From: Panaeolus papilionaceus
Lineage: Eukaryota; Basidiomycota; Agaricomycetes; Agaricales
Direction of reading: 5' to 3'
Length of the DNA stretch: 64,000 nt
Assembly: GCA_015501605.1 (NCBI GenBank)
Contig: JADNRZ010000008.1
Location: forward strand, 2,100,471 to 2,164,470
Shown here: positions 24,121-35,184 of the stretch, piece by piece
Layout: every line of letters begins with the position of its first letter
Numbering within the stretch: the first letter of the stretch is position 1
Made by a program: the position numbers and the translations under genes
The notes under the pieces: generated by a model
Databases searched by the model: none
The model's input: the letters and a program-made list of their open reading frames with translations, nothing else
Told to the model about the DNA's origin: nothing

Positions 24121-24540
24121 ATGCAAGACGAGGTTAAATTCGAGCATATAATAGTTACTGGCAAGATATCCATTGAACCTGTGACAACCAAAGTCCATCC
24201 GCAATCTAAACGGTTTTTGTACGTACAGCATCCAACGGGAGTCCCCATATCAGACTGTATAGCTTAATGTACTATCAGGCTTCTGGGTCCTACTGAAGCG
24301 GGTAAAAGCAGTGTAAGTAAACCCTCATGAATCACATGTTCACCTGCTCGGCCAACATTGATCTCACATCACAGTTTGTCGAGACGATTGCGGGTCGTGA
24401 TCATGAACTTGCCATATCAAAAGGACCAGCTATCCGGTTATACGGAAGTGGTGGATTGCATGCTTATCATGAATGTCTCGCTTCGCCAAAAGGTCTAGGA
24501 TGCAAAACAAATGGGAGGTAGGTGGTTTAAGAAGACACTG
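24121..24540 (+). pseudogene. G-domain P-loop NTPase fragment (member E1)
   Basis: Start MQDEVKFEHIIVTGK at 24121; exon 1 (24121-24218, 98 nt, phase 2) matches the family. The next exon gives a Walker A of GPTEAGKSS, which keeps GxxxxGKS but has Glu in place of the usual Gly. Exon 3 starts FVETIAGRDHELAISK and then changes frame: one extra G after the SK codons moves DQLSGYTE into another frame. The copy ends before G3; no DTPGF, TTMW or helical region follows in the next 500 bases. A frameshifted 5' fragment. Confidence 0.7.
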
Positions 24541-25075
24541 AACGGAGAATCGAGGTAAGTAACCCTAGCAACGTTGCAATGTCAATGACTATCTGAACCC
24601 CATCTGTATCCACTGGTGCTTCATTGAATGGGAAATTATCCAATTCCTTACCACGCCAGTAATAGAATCATCGCATGTATGTATGTCTGAATACTGGGTG
24701 ACAGATCCCTTATGTATCCCGCATTGAACAAGTCTTACGCTTAATTCCGCTCACGCGCACCAGAGTTGGTGAATAGTAGACACTTTTATTAGACCTCTAA
24801 TTCTGTATAGTCGCAGAGACGTGTACTTGTGAATTCAGGCGATGCTTAGGCGTAGATGATACTGTGTAAATCACAACGCACCGCCATCATTCAGTCTATT
24901 TCTGTTGAACACTCCAATTAGAAGATCGGATGAAAATAGAAAAACAGACCAAGTTAGCATCACGTCAGGTATAATAAGCAGCACCAAATGGACGCCTCAT
25001 TTCATTCTTTCCCTCCTAACCAACACCTACATGCTAGATAACGGTACCTGCGCCTTACACCAGTTGTAATATTTC

Positions 25076-26411
25076 ATGATGAACCACTTTAAATTCATTC
25101 GCAGTGGACCAGTTTCCGTAGAGGATGCGCCTTGCAAGTCACCAAAGGAATTAGGGTTTCTAATCATGTCAGTCCTCGTCTACTATCAGTGTTCCCGACC
25201 GTATGGGAACTTCATAACATCGCACTAAAATGATATGCGTTAGACTCATGGGGCCCACGGGTTCAGGGAAAAGTGCAGTAAGTGATTAATTCATATCATT
25301 GATATTGCTTATATACAAGCTAATGTATTGCTCGATGTAGTTCATTGAGGCCCTTTCGGAAGGGCCCTCATTAGCCATATCAAAAGATCAACTGGAGGGC
25401 TACACACAGGACGTAACTGCCTACCAGCTGAATAATGTTTTTCATCTTTCGGTTGTGACGCAGAATCCCTATCCAATTTGGATTGTAGATACCCCCGGGT
25501 TTCTCGATAGGAAGATATCAGTCATGGAAATTATCACAAAGTTCAATAAGTGGCAGAAGATGCACAAGTACGAGGTTTATGCTTACTCCGTTTGGCTTCT
25601 ATGTCCTGACCACTGTTTAAATTATTAGGATTTGGCTCACGGTTGTTCTTTATGTCATCCCAATCACGGACAGGAGATTCACTGGAAGCCGTCGACAGGC
25701 AATGGACACGTTCGTGCACTAGCAGGGATGAATACAGCCGGTCAAATTACTGTAGTAACCACAATGTGGGACACAATTCACCGGGAGGACGCAATCAGAG
25801 AGGCTAATATTCGATTCGAGTCACTACAAAATGGGCCATGGATGGTATGTGTTTCATTCTTCGTCGAAACAGCGACTCAGACACCACTTGATTTGATGAA
25901 GGATCTAATCGAAGGTGGATCTCATTTCACGCGCTTTGTCAACACACAGGAGTCTGCATTACACACAATAAAGGAGGCTCTCAAGGAGACGGATCAATAC
26001 TTTTATACGTTTGAATTCACGAAAATTCATAGGATTAGCTCAAGTACCGTGTTTCTTCCTAACCTCATTAGCGACCTCGAGGGGCGTGTCGACAAGCTTC
26101 TCTTCCAGCAGGCCGACCTTGTCTTCCAGCTTTCGCAGATGGAGGTGAAGACTGAACATCATGTCGTTCGCATTATTGAGAATGTTCTAGGAGAGGTGGA
26201 GAGCGATCTTCAAAGATTCACCAATCAACTCAATGAACTTCGCGCTATGGTTGATTCTAATGCCTCATTTCAGCCCATTTACCACCCTTCATACAGACAC
26301 TGTTTGCCTGATATACAAAAGACAACTTTTATTAGGGCTCCGAGACTACTCTATCGACAGTTAGATAGCACCACAAATTTTTGGAAAAGGGTTCTTTCGA
26401 AGTACGTGTAG
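25076..26411 (+). pseudogene. G-domain P-loop NTPase (member E2), one frame break
   Basis: Nearly complete copy. Exons: 25076-25167 (92 nt), 25244-25277 (34 nt, Walker A LMGPTGSGKSA), 25341-25567 (ISKDQLEGYTQ and G3 DTPGFLD), then from 25629 onward. Exon 4 begins in frame with YVIPITDRRF and SRRQAMDTF. It hits a TAG near 25714, while the homologous continuation (a VTTMWDT motif) lies one frame over. One missing base near 25712-25716 explains this; it may be real or a sequencing indel. The 3' part, to the stop at 26411, is a long open helical region. Unless the indel is an error, the gene is inactivated. Confidence 0.7.
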
Positions 26412-27429
26412 TCAGAGTCTTTCCATCATTTAACTGTTTATGAATATAACATCCGATCGGGACAGTAGTCCTACAATAGCACACCTCCGTTAGTCAATGT
26501 GGAACAAGGTTAAATTAGCAGACCCCGCGTACCATGTAGACACAGAGGCCGTTCATTGGTAGCTAACTATGCTTAACCTGGGGTTCACCGGTCACCCGTT
26601 GAGGCTCCTTCCAAATATACTTGCCTGGGGCCAAGTAGACGAGCACAGACAGGGGGGGTTGATTCGAAACGAAGCAAGAAAGCGCCAATGCGCACAAGAA
26701 AGGGTTTGAAACAAAGGAGTATATTAAAAGAGTTTGCAAGGAGGGGGTGAAGTGAGGGGAGAGGGAAGTTGAACGACGAAAGGAGAAAAATGATAATTAA
26801 ATGATGAAATAAGTAAATTTTAAAGGTCCGTATGCATTGAGAGGTGTACTGTTGCGAGGTGTGGCGTCGGTTTATCCCATTCTCTGTTGTGGCGGCTGAT
26901 GGGAGTGAAAGAGAGCGACGTTCATACTGTCAAGAGCGCGCCCAGGATGGGGAAACAGACCGTGATGACGGGTAACAAGTAAGCGACCGTGCGTGGTGAT
27001 GAAATGCTAAAATTGGCGTGTTTGCAGGTACAGGTGAGCGCGCTGCTCATCAACGGAGTGCTCAGGCATGCATAGATTTTCTTATATCTTCGCATCTATG
27101 CTTTCTCAATTGTGCACTGAGTAAAATACGAGGTGCAAATGACAAACAGTGTCACAACGAATGGTGCTAACGAAGGTCTTTGTAGTGTGGAAGAGACAAT
27201 TGAATTGCTCGTAACCATTTTACCGACTTGATTTTGTTTCATTTTATTTTTTCATTCGTTCCCTACTAAAGGTAACTTCCCTCACGGTGCACACTGGGCC
27301 TTAGCCGACAAGTAGGATGGTATGATTGTGGGCCACTTCGAACTTCTCGAGGGATAAACAGTGTCATGAACCAAGGAAATATCATTTTCTGAGTACTGTT
27401 TAACGTGTTTCATTGACGGTTGTATCCAG
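26412..27429. other. Intergenic, no gene seen
   Basis: Purine-rich stretch near 26690-26790. No coding model. It lies between two G-domain remnants. Confidence 0.4.
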
Positions 27430-27463
27430 AATGGTGGGACCCACAGGAGCTGGAAAAAGTGCG
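27430..27463 (+). pseudogene. Relic Walker A exon of the G-domain family (member F)
   Basis: A TTGTATCCAG acceptor is followed by 34 bases encoding (R/x)MVGPTGAGKSA, the same length and phase as the Walker A exon of the other members. The donor is gone (GGCGAC instead of GTxxGT), and neither the first exon nor the G3 exon is detectable around it. A single surviving exon. Confidence 0.6.
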
Positions 27464-27640
27464 GCGACATTGTCCACAATAAATTACTCAGGTTGTTGGA
27501 ACCTATGTCATACATCGATGGGAACTTGGATGGGAATGAATGAAAGGAGTAGGGACGACATTGCGGTGGTCAACGACAATGAAGAAAGCGATAAACTACG
27601 AGTTATCACTTATCACTACCTCTCTGTGAATATCAAATAA

Positions 27641-28806
27641 TCAGGAACGGGGAGAGCGAAGTAGGCGATGTCGGTTGGGATCGTTGTTGACAGGGTGAAT
27701 GACGGGTGGTGTTCGATTATTAATCGATGTGCGTCTACGGATTATTATCCTGTAAGTTGTAGAGCTAAATGGTAATAAATTCAAACTAGTAAACATATTA
27801 CCAAGGAGAAATTGACGAGAGTCAAGGGGTCTTATCTCTGAAGAGCTACGGTAAGCTGCGTTTGAGGATGTGACAGATTGGTTGCACCTGACGTGACGTG
27901 CTGATGATAACGGGGTTGGTTGTTCATTGCACTTCCTTTGGCTTTGACCAGACGGAAGAAGCCCCATAACACACACAGACTCCCTCAATAACTGCTTTCT
28001 ATGCCCTCTTGCTTTATCTAATTATAACCCTTATAGATATTTCTCGGTAATTCTGGCATTTGGTTCCTCAGAATTGGTTATTTGTATCACGCCATCGTAG
28101 TTCTGACTCATTCTCTGACATTGACGGCAAGTCTCTTTCTTTCAATACACGTTCTTTACTGACTTTTATCCAGATATTAAATAAAGCTTTCATAAATTCA
28201 ACTTGCTGTATCTTAATGCCAACATCTCACCCACCCCCGCTCTCTTTATGGCTCGTCAAAGCATGGACGAAACAAACGAAATAATACCAGTAATCAATCG
28301 ACAAGCTCGTCGACGTAGAGACACCTCCATCTTCACTTCCACCTCATAGAATTTCCACGTCACCCGTGTGCGACGACGATCTACGCGCTGAGGATGACCT
28401 CTCTGCGACTAGCACCTGCAACGATACCTGATACCATTCGCCTCCATTCCGTGAGGCGTCGTTACCTGTTGACCCAGACACTCCTCAGCCTCTCCCCATT
28501 CCTCCTAGGGTTTATTAGAGCGTGAAGAGCATCATGCATTTTGAGGGTGAAGAGGTCGATGGAGATGGTGGTGTTGATGGGTAGGTTCCTATTTTTATTT
28601 GTTGTCGATCTTGTTCTGTATTCGTTTCCTTTTTGTTCTGGCCAAGCTCTCTTTCTGTGTTTCATCTTTTCGTTCATTTGTCTGTTTTACTGCACTCGTT
28701 CTGCATTGCACTGCTCCAGTGCACTACAACCTCGCCCACACCATATTTCTACTAACACGGCACATTCATGTGGTTGTCGTGATATGGAAGGGTCACCGAC
28801 TCTAAA
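27641..28806. other. Intergenic, no gene seen
   Basis: Short frames only. The right part may include the promoter and leader of the BCAS3-like locus. Confidence 0.35.
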
Positions 28807-31731
28807 TTGCTCATCTGTCGCCTCATGTTGACCATTCATGGTCTTTCTCATTCTTCATCCCCCAACGTGCTTGTTCTGGGCCTACGTCCTGATTTCTATG
28901 CGCTCTTTACGTCTCTCTTCAATCATTTCACGAATACTAACATATTTTCGCTTTTGTATTCAAGCAGATCATATCACCCACCCGTCTCGTCCCCTACCTC
29001 TACTCACCCTCACACCATCTCTCAACCCCCGGCTCAACGTTCGCCCGAAGTCCTCGAAATCGTTCATTCCACCTGGTCTCAAGCTCGTCAGGCAACGCGA
29101 ACTCAACCACAAACGACCTCCCACGCCCATCAATACTCTCAAGACTCCTCCAAATCTTCGACGCTCGGTCAACCGTCAGAATACCCATCCCCCATCGCAT
29201 CCACGCACACGACAATCGCACCTCGCCTTATCTCACCCACCTCCTCCGGACCCTCCAACTCTCGGTTCTTAGGAGGCTACGGAGCTGTGGTGGGTGGCGT
29301 TGTCGCCGCTGCGGGTAAAGGAAGCGGGCTGGCGCAGGCAATCAGGAGAGGAGGAGTTGGGTTTGGTTTATCGCAAGGGGGTCACACCGTACCTGGAGGG
29401 ATCCATGGCGAGGGACCATATGAGTATGGAGAAAGAGGAGGAGTGGAGGAGGATTCAGGGGCGACGGTGAGGGGTGTTCCTGCGACGTCAGCGAAGACGA
29501 AGACATTCTCCTCTAGCCCCTCGCTCGCGAAGCGGGATTCCTTAAACGCCCAACGTGTTCTCTTGTTGGGGTATAATGGAGGAGTGAGGATCCATAATTG
29601 CGGGAACTTCTCTGGCCTAGAAGAGGTTCTCAACATACGGTTTAGCCTTGAAGACGTATCTGGGAAGGACGGAGAGGGCAAATCTACGGAAGTGGGAACG
29701 GGGCGGGAAACAGAGAGGGAGGTTAGGATCACCGACGTTGGGGTTCTGAAAGACCCGAGTCGTAGAGCTTTGGATCATGCGAGAGCACATGGTGTTGAGG
29801 TGGATGGGAGGGTAGGACCTTTGTTGGGGGTTTTGTAAGTTTTCGTTCTTTTTTATTCGCTTTTGGTGGCGGGGCGGCGCGATGTCATTTTTCAACTTCC
29901 GACGCGCAGCTTTACATCGTCAATTTCTCTTCTTTCTTCTGGAACCCTGTCGATTTTTCTGTCTTGCTTTCTTGGGGTGTTGGGGGACTCGGTCATTGTT
30001 TATTCATGAACGACACATATGTTAGCCTTGGTGTCGGTGTTCTCGTCATAGTGACGAATTAGTCGGTCCTTTACGTTTACAGAACGGAAATCGTGACTCG
30101 CCACCATCTTCCATCGCCTTCACCTCTTCATTCTTCTATCGTCCTTGTACGTTTCTTCCTGACCATTTTTTCTTGATTTTAACGTCGTTTTCCACTTGAA
30201 CCTCCGTATGGATCACCGTGTCACCAGCCTCCCTCGTATCCTCTCATCGGCGACGTTCGAGACCCTCTACACCATGCCCGAATGAGCACTGGAGCTCTTC
30301 GCATTGCCCTCTACCCAAACTCCTGCCGTCTCTCGCTCCTCATCTAACCAGCCACCCTCAACAGCATCTTCATCTTATTTATCATCCGGAAACGCATATC
30401 CATCTTATTGTATTCGCAACCCCACCATAATTTAGGACAAAGCATTATACATCAAGACCGTTTATCTATTTCCTATTTCGATCGCCGGCTTCTGCTTATG
30501 GACAACCAGGTTCAAATGTGAACCCTGTATTTATAGACCCTTCACGAGAGAGGCGTTCAATCTCTCTTGATGAAGACGCGAGACCCAAGGAGCCAGCTCA
30601 GAGCACGCTACCGCTTCCACCTCATGCGTTGCCTAGGCCTGTGTTCACTCTCAACAATCGTTTACTAGTGTATGCTTCACCCAGCGTTGGCACTTCCTCG
30701 TCGTCGCCTACTACGCTTCTAGGCCTCGCTCTCCCCGGTACATCTACCAAATCCACCTCTTCACGTCGTCTCTCATCGTCTTCTGCAACATCCTCATCTC
30801 CTAACGCCCCAAACTCACTCAAAGTAGGTTCGTTGGGGAGCACGCACTCCCACACTGCCTCTACCTCTGCTCTATCCACATCCACCGCCTCTGCTACCTC
30901 TTCCGCTCTAGGCGCAATCGGCGGAGGACTGAGGAACCTCGCGAGTCGTGGATGGGGATGGCTACGGGTTCAGGAGGCGGTGTCACCCAGTGAGAATTAG
31001 AAAGTGCAGCTGTGAGGGTGGGGGAGAGCGTGTTGGGGGGTATGAAGTTCTTGGGAGGTAAAGCCGTGGAGGCACTGGGTTTGGTTGGTGTGGGGTCGGG
31101 AGTTGGAGTGGGTGCCGGTGTGGGAGGAGGGGTAGGAGGAAGGGTGTCGAGGAGTGCACCGGATGATGAGTATCCGGGGGAGGGCGTGTTGCAGCGGATG
31201 AGATATAGGGAGAGGAGGCTGTAGGGTGGTGGAAGTGGTGCGACAGGACAGGCTGGATCGATGGGGAGCGAGGCTATTGGGAGTCCGAATCCGAGGATAA
31301 CGACGATTGCAACTGAGACCAGGACAAGAGTGGAGAGGAGGAGTTATGTTGCTGTTGTGGATCTGTGGTGTGAACTTGGAGCCTGAGATGAGTTGACTCC
31401 TCAAAACGAGGAATTCGGTTACTTTGGTGGGTGCTGAAGTCGAGGTCGTGGTCGATGGAGGTGGTGAGATAGACGAGGGAATGGAACTTGAGGTAGATGT
31501 GGAGCGTAACGACCTGACGGGACGAGTGTGGCTGCCATCCTGGCAGATGTGATTGAGGATGTGGGGGGCTTCCATCATATAAACCCGAGTCGATATGCGA
31601 GGGATGATGTAGATATGGACCTGGATGGGGATGTGAAGTTGGAGAGTGCTGGTGTGGCTATTGGAGACGGGGTGGGTGTGGGTGGGACGAAGGCGGGCGG
31701 AATTTCGGGGAAGAAGAAGAAGCGGGCTTGA
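28807..31731 (+). pseudogene. BCAS3-like WD-repeat protein, decayed
   Basis: Blocks resembling the fungal BCAS3 (PHAF/ATG18-related beta-propeller) family occur in order but in different frames. At about 29560: RVLLLGYNGGVRIHNC, then a PLLGVL strand. At about 30640: PRPVFTLNNRLLVYAS. At about 30905: an ALGAIGGGLRNLASRGWGWL-type Gly/Ala segment. At about 31340: SYVAVVDLW. A C-terminal acidic/basic tail ends at 31731. Stops interrupt the likely frame near 30280, 30430, 30997, 31390 and 31437, and the FSPDG-type propeller segment is missing. Introns could remove some but not all stops. Such proteins act in selective autophagy or vesicle traffic elsewhere; here the locus is probably dead. Very Ser/Gly-rich. 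Confidence 0.5.
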
Positions 31732-32579
31732 GTGATTAATTGGTTGGCGATCGTCTGAGGTGTGGTTGATGGTGAGGTCGTAGATACTACCCTACCATTC
31801 ATTTGTAGGGAACAATGTAGTGATGTGTATTAATATAATGTTTAGCCTTTGAGCTAGGACGAACAAGGAATGGTGATAAGAGAAAATGCTGTTTGAGCAT
31901 AAGAACCTCTTCAAGGTGCTAGACCGAATACATATACTATGTAAGAATCGATAATCCTGCGAAGTAACCTTGATGACAATGTTCCCCTCCCCATCACCCC
32001 CCTGCGGCCAAACTCCGTACTTATCTCCCGACCTCAGTTCTCAGGAATTGGCAGGTGTCCTTGTCTAATTAATCTACACACATTTTCCTGTTACGTCTAA
32101 GGTCAATTCGCACATCCTGCCGAGCAATCTAACAAAGTATAGCCTTCTGTGCTCCTCCTCCCACTGCTGCAAAAATCGATCCTAACTTGCACAACAACCG
32201 TCGACCTTGGCCTCCTGAAAATTGGTAAAAGTATTCTCCTCATATAGGTCGATAATCCCTTAAAGTTCGCTGCCTCCAAGCCTCCGCATTCTTGCTCTAT
32301 TCATGTCGTATTATACCCCCTACTCCCATATCTCATCCAGAACTGATACTTCACTTGCACAACAACAACGCACATCCACCACCTCAAACTTAGTATATGA
32401 ATTTATCCAATGTATACCAACATTCCATTAAAGTTCGCCATCATGAATCCAACCTATTGTTGCGCTATTTTAGTAATAACGAATGTTTGAGGTGGATGGT
32501 ACATGAAAAAGCTGAATCGAAAAATTGTATGTAAGAAAGTTTGTATTCCCCACTGACAATCAACCAAATTACCAGCTAT
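31732..32579. other. Intergenic, no gene seen
   Basis: Convergent spacer between a plus-strand and a minus-strand locus. No coding model or repeat. Confidence 0.4.
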
Positions 32580-34570
32580 CTACGATACAGTAGCGGTTGC
32601 CGCTGCAGTTGATAGCCTCAAAGCGGACGTCAGAGCCTTGTAATTATTATTTGGCCTGTAACCAGAATCCCACAACCCACTTGCATCCCATTCAGTAATA
32701 GAAACACACTTTGAGATGCGCAAGCATGCTTGCATAACGCTTAAGTAGTCAGCGGTTGTTGCACCATAAATCTGCAGATCTACGATGGCGACATCAACAC
32801 CCGTAGCAGCTAATGCCGTCAGCGCATCTAGCAAGCCGCCAGCTCCGCCTACGCCATGCTGTATGTACCTTGGTTAGTTGGAATTCTTTTAATGAATAAC
32901 GCTTCACTTACGCGGAAACGTATCGTTGATCCAACACCTTCAATGTACTTCACAGATGCGTTGATACGAGTTATGAGGCGAATCATCCCTTGCGTTTTCG
33001 CATTGTTGGAATCCATGTTGTCGTCAGTGATGTAAAGCCTGTCGAATGCGGAATATAGCTTCTTTGAAAGGACCGATCACTTTTCGACATACCTAGCCCC
33101 ACTATCCGCCGCTTTGGCTGCTGCAAAGGCGATCGTTACGAAGGACTGAATATCACTATATCAGGGATACTTGTCCATTAAGTAATCGGCGCTTATCATA
33201 CCTCGCCGAGAGTGTTGCTGAAAACGGATGTACGGAGAGAACCATCTACATTTAGGATTTCGCTATGGCGATATATCGATGTTAGTTTAACATTGGAACC
33301 GAAATAAAGAAAGGGATATTCCTCACTTGCAAACATCCCACTTCGTGGCGCATAAAGATTCGATAAAGGACTACTCATTGATACATAGTCCAGATCACTT
33401 ACGGCTATTGGTCTTCAATAAATAACGAGACCTTTGAAAGTGTAGGTCACGTACAGTAAATCTTGCCCTTGTACCGACCGGCCACTGTAGCGATGTGGTT
33501 CTGAATCACGGACGTTAACGTGTTTTTATCGCTGATGGAGGACACCCATAAAGGAAATTGGGGTTGCCAAACTATGATGTGTGCAAGTCAGCTGGATAAG
33601 CTCATACAGGATTCAGTACACATTTATTACCCAGAGCACGACCTCTGATGAGCTTTCCATTAGATGTTGCCCAGTTGACAAGTGCGTCCGCATCACCAAA
33701 GTTGAAGTTACCGCGGGTGGCTACAAGGTATTGATTGAGAACAATGAAAAGAAAGCTAGAGACGCCCTTACACTCCGTGGTGTTCCACTATCGTCCATGT
33801 AACTCGGTTAACATTGCCCAACGTTATCGCCAAGGTGGTGTCATCTCACCTGCATGGAGTTCTGCTACGTAATATAACGCGGGGTGAACATCTAGGAATG
33901 ACGACAGCAAAGATGCCTTACAGATGCAATCGCACCGAGGTCGGTTTGAACGAGGAGAGCATAGGATGAGGAGAGCGGGTCGGTTATATAAGAATCGGTG
34001 TTGATGCTCTGAAAAAACAAAACATTAGCTGTCATAATCCTTAAAAAATCGTCAGGATGCTGACCCAGAATTTCTTTCTATTCCCAACCCATACTCTGTT
34101 TAGAACAAAATAGGGTGTTGGTTGGGGGGTTCCACTCGATGTACCTGTCGCTGTCAAAGTTTCCGAGCTACCGCCAGGTTGACATCTTCGTAGAGAAGGT
34201 TAAGACGGGAAGAGCATAACAGCGTTATTTCTTGTCTCTTACTGGGAGTAGAAATAATCTATCACAACACACGCTGTGCCGTTGTCGCCTTGGGAGATAG
34301 TTAGACAATAAATGAAATATATTAATTGATGGAGCACTTACAAACGCCCTATGAAAGAAAAGGACGGCAGCGATGAGTTTCTTCATCGAGCAGAAGACAT
34401 GATGGAAACCTGCCGTTCCAGTCCACCCAATCCCACCACCTGGGACGCAATTAATAATCGTCGAGGTGAACGAAATAAACGGTGAATGAAGTTGACTGAC
34501 ATTGGCCCCCAACTGCTATAGCGGATACAAGCTCAAAAAGAAACAAAACAATCGTCGTGATGAGGAGCAT
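32580..34570 (-). pseudogene. CBM1-GH10 endo-1,4-beta-xylanase, catalytically degraded
   Basis: About ten exons. The ATG at 34570 gives a signal peptide (MLLITTIVLFLFELVSAIA). A CBM1 follows, spread over short exons: QCGGIGWTG, then DYFYSQCQPGG; one of the four usual Cys is absent. A Ser/Thr/Pro linker (TLTATGTSSGTPQPTP) leads to a GH10 barrel. Recognisable blocks: [96 protein letters not shown]. The acid/base Glu is kept (DVCNE), but the nucleophile block reads VDLQ where the family has TELD, so Glu is replaced by Asp. Both His of the GHTLVWH block are also replaced. The ENxMKW block is not recognisable and one splice junction near 33370-33430 does not resolve. Probably an inactive or decaying secreted xylanase. 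Confidence 0.75.
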
Positions 34571-35184
34571 CCTAAATCTCTGGTCAAGAACACGGTCATC
34601 TTGAATAAGGGACGTCGAATAGCTTTATATCTCTTTCATGAATCTATTGGCGATGCAGGAGACAAAAATAGCGCTCTTCAAGTGCTTAAAGATAAGGATT
34701 TACATACTGTAATCCCGGGCAAACTTCGCAGTCGTTTCTCATCCAATGAATAGGGACATCGTCAAATGGAATGCACAAGAGCCCCTGTCTTTTAATGGCC
34801 GGCGTTGAGATTGTCAAAACGTCATCGAAAGGGATGTGATGTCGGGGTAATAGAACACAGGTTCCTTGACATCGGACATCCGCTTCCTGGGCGAATGTGT
34901 TGAAGGATTCAACTTAAATTGATGCTTCATTCGAGAGTCTTGATCGTACCTAGTCGATATATCCGATTGAAGCTGCGCTATTGAACTATCCTACTGTGGG
35001 GGTCAGCGAAATGTGTCAGCGCGTAAACACAACGAACCCTCGAATGAATCAAAATGAATTCCACAATTCATACGATGCATTCCTTGGTGTCTTATCTGTG
35101 AAAGCCGAATAAATAGATACATAATCGAAAAACAACAACAGAGTAAAATCAGACCCTCGATCTACGACCCATCGTATGCCAACC
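34571..35184. other. Intergenic, no gene seen
   Basis: Promoter of the xylanase locus and 3' region of the karyopherin gene. No coding model. Confidence 0.4.

Noticed and set aside
28969..29732. Minus-strand Arg/Ser-rich frames opposite the BCAS3-like locus
   Set aside because: They are shadows of biased composition on the plus strand and have no domain content.
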